Source: Siphonodentalium dalli
Lineage: Eukaryota > Mollusca > Scaphopoda > Gadilida > Siphonodentaliidae
Direction of reading: 5' to 3'
DNA length: 64,000 nt
Assembly: GCA_032622095.1 (NCBI GenBank)
Contig: CP136064.1
Location: 109,044,004-109,108,003 of the forward strand
Positions 54,621 to 64,000 of this stretch are shown here, in pieces (within the stretch, counting starts at the first letter, position 1; each line of letters begins with the position of its first letter). A program made the position numbers and the translations under genes. The notes under the pieces are model-generated. The model saw only the letters and a program-made list of their open reading frames with translations. It was not told where the DNA came from and did no database searches.

Positions 54621-55915
54621 TGATGTATTATAAACTCGGATGTAAAGATTATAAACTCTGATGTAATATAAACTCTGATGTAACCATTATAAACTCTGAT
54701 GTATTATCAACTCTGATGTAACCATTAAACACTCTGATGTAATATAAAATCTGATGTAACCATTACAAACTCTGATGTAGCCACTATAAACTCTGTTGTA
54801 ATCATTACAAACTCTGATGTAACCATTGCAAACTCTGATGTAACCATTACAAACTCTGATGTATTATAAACTCTGATGTAACCATTATAAACTCTGATGT
54901 AATACAAACTCTGATCTAACCATTACAAACTCTGACGTAACCATTACAAACTCTGACGTAACCATTACAAACTCTGATGTAATATAAACTCTGATGTAAC
55001 CATTACAAACTCTGATGTAACCATTATAAACTCTGATGTAACCATTACAAACTCTGATGTAATATAAACTCTGATGTAACCATTACAAACTCTGATGTAA
55101 CCATTATAAACTCTGATGTAACCATTATAAACTCTGATGTAACCATTATAAACTATGATGTGACCATTACAAACTATGATGTAACCATTACAAACTATGA
55201 TGTAACCAATATAAACTCTGATGTAACCATTACAAACACTGATGTATTATAAACTCGGATGTAACGATTATAAACTCTGATGTAATATAAACTCTGATGT
55301 AACCATTATAAACTCTGATGTATTATCAACTCTGATGTAACCATTAAACACTCTGATGTAATATAAAATCTGATGTAACCATTACAAACTCTGATGTAGC
55401 CACTATAAACTCTGTTGTAATCATTACAAACTCTGATGTAACCATTGCAAACTCTGATGTAATACAAACTCTGATCTAACCATTACAAACTCTGACGTAA
55501 CCATTACAAACTCTGATGTAACCATTACAGACTATGATGTAATATAAACTCTGCTGTGACCATTACAAAATATGATGTATTATATATAAACTCTGTTGTA
55601 ATCATTACAAACTCTGATGTAACCATTGCAAACTCTGATGTAACCATTACAAACTCTGATGTATTATAAACTCTGATGTAACCATTATAAACTCTGATGT
55701 AATACAAACTCTGATCTAACCATTACAAACTCTGACGTAACCATTACAAACTCTGACGTAACCATTACAAACTCTGATGTAACCATTACAAACTCTGATG
55801 TAATATCAACTCTGATGTAACCATTACAAACTCTGATGTAACCATTATAAACTCTGATGTAACCATTACAAACTCTGATGTAATATAAACTCTGATGTAA
55901 CCATTATAAACTCTG
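53890..55915. repeat. Higher-order block B of the minisatellite, first copy
   Basis: Repeated at 56190-58274 with an offset of 2,300 bp. The offset becomes 2,359 after a 59-bp insertion (21+21+17 bp) near 57040-57098. Shared markers include CATTCCAAACTCTGAAGTAA (54414, 56714) and CAAAATATGATGTATTATAT (55565, 57924). Confidence 0.92.
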
Positions 55916-56189
55916 GTGTATTATAAACTCTGATGTAACCATTACAAACTCTGATGTATTATAAACTCTGGTGTAACGATTATAAACTCTGATGTAATAT
56001 AAACTCTGATGTAACCATTATAAACTCTGATGTATTATCAACTCTGATATAACCATTAAACACTCTGATGTAATATAAAATATGATGTAACCATTACAAA
56101 CTCTGATGTAGCCACTATAAACTCTGATGTAACCATTACAAACTCTGATGTAATATAAACTCTGATGTAACCATTACAAACTCTGATGT

Positions 56190-58274
56190 AACCATTATAA
56201 ACTCTGGTGTAATATAAACTCTGGTGTAACCATTACAAACTCTGATGTATTATCAACTCTGGTGTAACCATTACAAACTCTGATGTAACCAGTATAAACT
56301 CTGATGTAACCATTACAAACTCTGATGTAACCAATATAAACTCTGATGTAACCATTACAAACTCTGATGTAATATAAACTCTGATGTAACCATTACAAAC
56401 TCTGATGTAACCAGTATAAACTCTGATGTAACCATTACAAACTCTGATGTAACCATTACAAACTCTGATGTAATATAAACTCTGATGTAACCATTACAAA
56501 CTCTGATGTAACCAATATAAACTCTGATGTAACCATTATAAACTCTGGTGTAATATAAACTCTGGTGTAACCATTACAAACTCTGATGTATTATCAACTC
56601 TGGTGTAACCATTAAACACTCTGATGTAATATAAAATCTGATGTAACCATTACAAACTCTGATGTAGCCACTATAAACTCTATTGTAACCATTACAAACT
56701 CTGATGTAACCATTCCAAACTCTGAAGTAACCATTATAAACTCTGATGCATTATAAACTATGTTGTAACCATTACAAACTCTGATGTGACCATTATAAAC
56801 TCTGATGTATTATTAACTATGATGTAACCATTACAAACTCTGATGCAGCCACTATACACTCTGATGTAACCATTACAAACTCTGGTGTATTATAAACTCT
56901 GATGTAACCATTACAAACACTGATGTATTATAAACTCGGATGTAAAGATTATAAACTCTGATGTAATATAAACTCTGATGTAACCATTATAAACTCTGAT
57001 GTATTATCAACTCTGATGTAACCATTAAACACTCTGATGTAATATAAACTCTGACGTAACCATTACAAACTCTGATGTAACCATTAAACACTCTGATGTA
57101 ATATAAAATCTGATGTAACCATTACAAACTCTGATGTAGCCACTATAAACTCTGTTGTAATCATTACAAACTCTGATGTAACCATTGCAAACTCTGATGT
57201 AACCATTACAAACTCTGATGTATTATAAACTCTGATGTAACCATTATAAACTCTGATGTAATACAAACTCTGATCTAACCATTACAAACTCTGACGTAAC
57301 CATTACAAACTCTGACGTAACCATTACAAACTCTGATGTAATATAAACTCTGATGTAACCATTACAAACTCTGATGTAACCATTATAAACTCTGATGTAA
57401 CCATTACAAACTCTGATGTAATATAAACTCTGATGTAACCATTACAAACTCTGATGTAACCATTATAAACTCTGATGTAACCATTATAAACTCTGATGTA
57501 ACCATTATAAACTATGATGTGACCATTACAAACTATGATGTAACCATTACAAACTATGATGTAACCAATATAAACTCTGATGTAACCATTACAAACACTG
57601 ATGTATTATAAACTCGGATGTAACGATTATAAACTCTGATGTAATATAAACTCTGATGTAACCATTATAAACTCTGATGTATTATCAACTCTGATGTAAC
57701 CATTAAACACTCTGATGTAATATAAAATCTGATGTAACCATTACAAACTCTGATGTAGCCACTATAAACTCTGTTGTAATCATTACAAACTCTGATGTAA
57801 CCATTGCAAACTCTGATGTAATACAAACTCTGATCTAACCATTACAAACTCTGACGTAACCATTACAAACTCTGATGTAACCATTACAGACTATGATGTA
57901 ATATAAACTCTGCTGTGACCATTACAAAATATGATGTATTATATATAAACTCTGTTGTAATCATTACAAACTCTGATGTAACCATTGCAAACTCTGATGT
58001 AACCATTACAAACTCTGATGTATTATAAACTCTGATGTAACCATTATAAACTCTGATGTAATACAAACTCTGATCTAACCATTACAAACTCTGACGTAAC
58101 CATTACAAACTCTGACGTAACCATTACAAACTCTGATGTAACCATTACAAACTCTGATGTAATATCAACTCTGATGTAACCATTACAAACTCTGATGTAA
58201 CCATTATAAACTCTGATGTAACCATTACAAACTCTGATGTAATATAAACTCTGATGTAACCATTATAAACTCTG
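56190..58274. repeat. Higher-order block B, second copy
   Basis: Collinear with 53890-55915 apart from the 59-bp insertion, which is exactly three repeat units, as expected from unequal exchange in register. Confidence 0.92.
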
Positions 58275-58420
58275 GTGTATTATAAACTCTGATGTAACCA
58301 TTACAAACTCTGATGTATTATAAACTCTGGTGTAACGATTATAAACTCTGATGTAATATAAACTCTGATGTAACCATTACAAACTCTGACGTAACAATTA
58401 CAAACTCTGATGTATTATCA

Positions 58421-61400
58421 ACTCTGATATAACCATTATAAACTCTGATGTATTATCAACTCTGATATAACCATTAAACACTCTGATGTAATATAAAATA
58501 TGATGTAACCATTACAAACTCTGATGTAGCCACTATAAACTCTGTTGTAATCATTACAAACTCTGATGTAACCATTGCAAACTCTGATGTAACCATTATA
58601 AACTCTGATGTAACCATTATAAACTCTGATGTAATATAAACTCTGATCTAACCATTACAAACTCTGACGTAACCATTACAAACTCTGATGTAACCATTAA
58701 ACACTCTGATGTAATATAAAATCTGATGTAACCATTACAAACTCTGATATAGCCACTATAAACTCTGTTGTAATCATTACAAACTCTGATGTAACCATTG
58801 CAAACTCTGATGTAACCATTACAAACTCTGATGTAATATAAACTCTGATGTAACCATTACAAACTCTGATGTAATATAAACTCTGATGTAACCATTACAA
58901 ACTCTGATGTAACCATTATAAACTCTGATGTAACAATTACAAACTCTGATGTAACCATTACAAACTCTGATGTAACCATTGCAAACTCTGATGTAATATA
59001 AACTCTGATGTAACCATTATAAACTCTGATGTAATACAAACTCTGATCTAACCATTACAAACTCTGACGTAACCATTACAAACTCTGACGTAACCATTAC
59101 AAACTCTGATGTAACCATTACAAACTCTGATGTAATATAAACTCTGATGTAACCATTACAAACTCTGATGTAACCATTATAAACTCTGATGTAACCATTA
59201 CAAACTCTGATGTAATATAAACTCTGATGTAACCATTACAAACTCTGATGTAACCATTATAAACTCTGATGTAACCATTACAAACTCTGATGTAACCATT
59301 ACAAACTCTAATGTAACCATTACAAACTCTGATGTAACCATTATAAACTATGATGTAACCATTATAAACTAGGATGTAACCATTACAAACTCTGATGTAA
59401 CCATTACAAACTATGATGTAACCATTATAAACTCTGATGTGACCATTACAAACTCTGATGTTACCATTATATACTCTGATGTATCATTAACTCTGGTGTA
59501 ATCATTACAAACTATGATGTAACCATTACAAACTCTGATGTAACCATTACAAACTCTGATGTAACCATTACAAACTCTGATGTAACCATTACAAACTCTG
59601 ATGTAATATAAACTCTGATGTAACCATTACAAACTCTGATGTAACCATTACATACTCTGATGTAATATAAACTCTGATGTAACCATTACAAACTCTGATG
59701 TAACCATTACAAACTCTGATGTAACCATTACAAACTCTGATGTAATATAAACTCTGATGTAACCATTACAAACTCTGATGTAACCATTATAAACTCTGAT
59801 GTAACCATTACAAACTCTGATGTAACCATTACAAACTCTGATGTAATATAAACTCTGATGTAACCATTACGAACTCTGATGTAATATAAACTCTGATGTA
59901 ACCATTATAAACTCTGATGTAACCATTACAAACTCTGATGTAACCATTTCAAACTCTGATGTAACCATTACAAACTCTGATGTAATATAAACTCTGATGT
60001 AACCATTACAAACTCTGATGTAACCATTATAAACTATGATGTAACCATTATAAACTCTGATGTGACCATTACAAACTCTGATGTGACCATTATAAACTCT
60101 GATGTATCATTAACTCTGATGTAACCATTACAAACTCTTATGTAACCATTACAAACTCTGATGTAACCATTACAAACTCTGATGTAACCATTACAAACTC
60201 TGATGTAACAATTACACACTCTGATGTAATATAAACTCTGATGTATCCATTACAAACTCTGATGTAACCATTATAAACTCTGATGTAACCATTATAAACT
60301 CTGATGTAACCATTACAAACTCTGATGTAACCAGTATAAACTCTGATGTAACCATTACAAACTCTGATGTAACCATTACAAACTCTGATGTAATATAAAC
60401 TCTGATGTAACCATTACAAACTCTGATGTAACCAATATAAACTCTGATGTAACCATTACAAACTCTGATGTAATATAAACTCTGATGTAACCATTACAAA
60501 CTCTGATGTAACCAGTATAAACTCTGATGTAACCATTACAAACTCTGATGTAACCATTACAAACTCTGATGTAATATAAACTCTGATGTAACCATTACAA
60601 ACTCTGATGTAACCAATATAAACTCTGATGTAACCATTACAAACTCTGATGTAATATAAACTCTGATGTAACCATTACAAACTCTGATGTAACCATTATA
60701 AACTCTGGTGTAATATAAACTCTGGTGTAACCATTACAAACTCTGATGTATTATCAACTCTGGTGTAACCATTACAAACTCTGATGTAACCAGTATAAAC
60801 TCTGATGTAACCATTACAAACTCTGATGTAACCAATATAAACTCTGATGTAACCATTACAAACTCTGATGTAATATAAACTCTGATGTAACCATTACAAA
60901 CTCTGATGTAACCAGTATAAACTCTGATGTAACCATTACAAACTCTGATGTAACCATTACAAACTCTGATGTAATATAAACTCTGATGTAACCATTACAA
61001 ACTCTGATGTAACCAATATAATCTCTGATGTCACCATTATAAACTCTGGTGTAATATAAACTCTGGTGTAACCATTACAAACTCTGATGTATTATCAACT
61101 CTGGTGTAACCATTAAACACTCTGATGTAATATAAAATCTGATGTAACCATTACAAACTCTGATGTAGCCACTATAAACTCTATTGTAACCATTACAAAC
61201 TCTGATGTAACCATTCCAAACTCTGAAGTAACCATTATAAACTCTGATGCATTATAAACTATGTTGTAACCATTACAAACTCTGATGTGACCATTATAAA
61301 ACTCTGATGTATTATTAACTATGATGTAACCATTACAAACTCTGATGCAGCCACTATACACTCTGATGTAACCATTACAAACTCTGGTGTATTATAAACT

Positions 61401-61421
61401 CTGATGTAACCATTACAAACA
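58421..61421. repeat. Higher-order block A, second copy
   Basis: Collinear with 51620-54620. It ends abruptly at AAACACTTAACC (about 61420), where the first copy reads AAACACTGATGTA, marking a recombination breakpoint. A one-base insertion (TATAAAACTC near 61297) distinguishes this copy. Confidence 0.9.
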
Positions 61422-62289
61422 CTTAACCAATATAAACTCTGATGTCACCATTATAAACTCTGGTGTAATATAAACTCTGATGTAACTATTATAAACTCTG
61501 ATGTATTATCAACTCTGATGTAACCATTAAACACTCTGATGTAACCATTATAAACTCTGATGTAACCATTATAAACTCTGATGTAACCATTATAAACTAT
61601 GATGTAACCATTATAAACTCTGATGTAACCATTACAAACTCTGATGTAATATAAACTCTGATGTAACCATTAAACACTCTGATGTAATATAAAATCTGAT
61701 GTAACCATTACAAACTCTGATGTAGCCACTATAAACTCTGTTGTAATCATTACAAACTCTGATGTATTATAAACTCTGATGTAACCATTATAAACTCTGA
61801 TGTAATACAAACTCTGATCTAACCATTACAAACTCTGACGTAACCATTACAAACTCTGATGTAACCATTACAAACTCTGATGTAATATAAACTCTGCTGT
61901 GACCATTAAAAAATATGATGTATTATATATAAACTCTGTTGTAATCATTACAAACTCTGATGTAACCATTGCAAACTCTGATGTAACCATTACAGACTCT
62001 GATGTATTATAAACTCTGATGTAACCATTATAAACTCTGATGTAATACAAACTCTGATCTAACCATTACAAACTCTGACGTAACCATTACAAACTCTGAC
62101 GTAACCATTACAAACTCTGATGTAACCATTACAAACTCTGATGTAATATAAACTCTGATGTAACCATTACAAACTCTGATGTAACCATTATAAACTCTGA
62201 TGTAACCATTACAAACTCTTATGTAACCATTACAAACTCTGATGTAACCATTACAAACTCTGATGTAACCATTACAAACTCTGATGTAA

Positions 62290-63720
62290 CAATTACACAC
62301 TCTGATGTAATATAAACTCTGATGTATCCATTACAAACTCTGATGTAACCATTATAAACTCTGATGTAACCATTATAAACTCTGATGTAACCATTACAAA
62401 CTCTGATGTAACCAGTATAAACTCTGATGTAACCATTACAAACTCTGATGTAACCATTACAAACTCTGATGTAATATAAACTCTGATGTAACCATTACAA
62501 ACTCTGATGTAACCAATATAAACTCTGATGTAACCATTACAAACTCTGATGTAATATAAACTCTGATGTAACCATTACAAACTCTGATGTAACCAGTATA
62601 AACTCTGATGTAACCATTACAAACTGTGATGTAACCATTACAAACTCTGATGTAATATAAACTCTGATGTAACCATTACAAACTCTGATGTAACCAATAT
62701 AAACTCTGATGTAACCATTACAAACTCTGATGTAATATAAACTCTGATGTAACCATTACAAACTCTGATGTAACCAGTATAAACTCTGATGTAACCATTA
62801 CAAACTCTGATGTAACCATTACAAACTCTGATGTAATATAAACTCTGATGTAACCATTACAAACTCTGATGTAACCAATATAAACTCTGATGTAACCATT
62901 ACAAACTCTGATGTAATATAAACTCTGATGTAACCATTACAAACTCTGATGTAACCATTATAAACTCTGGTGTAATATAAACTCTGGTGTAACCATTACA
63001 AACTCTGATGTATTATCAACTCTGGTGTAACCATTACAAACTCTGATGTAACCAGTATAAACTCTGATGTAACCATTACAAACTCTGATGTAACCAATAT
63101 AAACTCTGATGTAACCATTACAAACTCTGATGTAATATAAACTCTGATGTAACCATTACAAACTCTGATGTAACCAGTATAAACTCTGATGTAACCATTA
63201 CAAACTCTGATGTAACCATTACAAACTCTGATGTAATATAAACTCTGATGTAACCATTACAAACTCTGATGTAACCAATATAAACTCTGATGTAACCATT
63301 ATAAACTCTGGTGTAATATAAACTCTGGTGTAACCATTACAAACTCTGATGTATTATCAACTCTGGTGTAACCATTAAACACTCTGATGTAATATAAAAT
63401 CTGATGTAACCATTACAAACTCTGATGTAGCCACTATAAACTCTATTGTAACCATTACAAACTCTGATGTAACCATTCCAAACTCTGAAGTAACCATTAT
63501 AAACTCTGATGCATTATAAACTATGTTGTAACCATTACAAACTCTGATGTGACCATTATAAACTCTGATGTATTATTAACTATGATGTAACCATTACAAA
63601 CTCTGATGCAGCCACTATACACTCTGATGTAACCATTACAAACTCTGGTGTATTATAAACTCTGATGTAACCATTACAAACACTGATGTATTATAAACTC
63701 GGATGTAAAGATTATAAACT
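62290..63720. repeat. Third partial higher-order copy
   Basis: The marker TTACACACTCTGATG at 62293 and the following unit order match 60212 onward with an offset of about 2,081 bp, which later grows. CATTCCAAACTCTGAAGTAA recurs near 63475. Confidence 0.85.
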
Positions 63721-64000
63721 CTGATGTATTATAAACTCTGATGTAACGATTATAAACTCTGATGTAATATAAACTCTGATGTAACCATTAAACACTCTGA
63801 TGTAATATAAAATCTGATGTAACCATTACAAACTCTGATGTAGCCACTAAAAACTATGTTGTAATCATTACAAACTCTGATGTGACCATTGCAAACTCTG
63901 ATGTAACCATTACAAACTCTGATGTATTATAAACTCTGATGTAACCATTATAAACTCTGATGTAATATAAACTCTGATCTAACCATTACAAACTCTGACG

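Larger units (their letters stand above)
50349..64000. repeat. Giant minisatellite, 21-bp and 17-bp units, higher-order structure
   Basis: From 50349 to the window end the DNA consists only of head-to-tail units around AAACTCTGATGTAACCATTA (21-bp form, last base C or T) and AAACTCTGATGTAATAT or AAACTCTGATGTATTAT (17-bp form, lacking four bases). The 21-bp form is seven codons, so runs of it read on the minus strand as MVTSEFV or NGYIRVC repeats, and 17-bp units shift the frame. The many 60-90-codon frames here are therefore not genes. Multi-kb blocks are repeated almost exactly (see separate entries). The array starts within a few bases of the end of the large inverted-repeat element and is cut by the window edge, so its true length exceeds 13.6 kb. 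Confidence 0.98.

Noticed and set aside
50202-62300. Many 60-90-codon minus-strand frames rich in MVTSEFV or NGYIRVC repeats
   Set aside because: They are translations of the 21-bp minisatellite unit and end wherever a 17-bp unit shifts the frame. Identical frames recur only because the DNA blocks recur.
50349-64000. CRISPR-like array of short repeats
   Set aside because: Units are contiguous with no unique spacers, and the surrounding DNA is animal-like with LINE and Penelope-like fragments.
50349-64000. CTGATG in every minisatellite unit as a hammerhead core
   Set aside because: The motif continues CTGATGTAA, not CTGATGA with a stem II and GAAA, so the ribozyme core is not present.
1-64000. 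tRNA or rRNA genes
   Set aside because: I looked for box B-like GGTTCGA motifs with matching acceptor stems and for conserved rRNA text and found none I could fold or defend. A covariance-model scan was not possible here.

Overview
This 64 kb window reads as repeat-dominated, AT-rich nuclear DNA from an animal, most likely a marine mollusc and probably a bivalve. That is inferred from the style of its repeats: transposon ends of the type TTTTTAGCTCACCTGAGACG, ACGGACGG-tailed tandem-repeat elements and dense foldback MITEs. I found no intact host gene. Almost every open frame is a by-product of palindromic transposons or tandem arrays. The only convincing protein remnants are a GIY-YIG endonuclease fragment of a Penelope-like retroelement (about 20.6-20.9 kb, + strand) and the C-terminal end of a LINE ORF2 (about 31.6-31.9 kb, - strand).

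Layout. 1-5.6 kb: unrecognised DNA with two palindromic TA-flanked MITEs, a TTAA-bounded double-hairpin element and a long-TIR foldback element. 5.8-7.5 kb: a tandem array with a constant 174-bp period and a GACGG-rich tail. 7.6-10.3 kb: an inverted duplication and a nested pair of TTAA elements. 11-15.7 kb: more MITEs, a 163-bp array, and a 1.3 kb TIR element with a 3-bp target duplication whose empty site can be read from a paralogue. 16-21.8 kb: hairpins and the Penelope-like fragment, which is bracketed by inverted arms carrying hammerhead-ribozyme-like cores. 21.8-25.6 kb: what looks like a composite TTAA transposon (two elements plus the DNA between them, including a 161-bp array) splitting an older repeat exactly at TTAA. 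25.7-43 kb: dispersed MITEs of at least four families, two GC-rich hAT-type MITEs with perfect 8-bp duplications, and the LINE fragment. 43.5-50.35 kb: a 6.9 kb inverted-repeat element loaded with hAT-type MITEs. 50.35-64 kb: an uninterrupted minisatellite of 21- and 17-bp units that starts at the edge of that element, runs off the window, and has multi-kb higher-order duplications.

Nothing here forms an operon or pathway. The logic is that of transposon accumulation: nesting, recombination between related ends, and tandem expansion. The four non-autonomous groups carry recognisable target-site hallmarks: TA with CAGTAATGCCC ends (Tc1/mariner-like), TTAA with CCCTTT ends (piggyBac-like), 8-bp duplications with CAAGCCTGAG or CAGGG ends (hAT-like), and a 3-bp CTG duplication with GGCCCTGTTTCATGAA ends. 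No transposase for any of them was seen.
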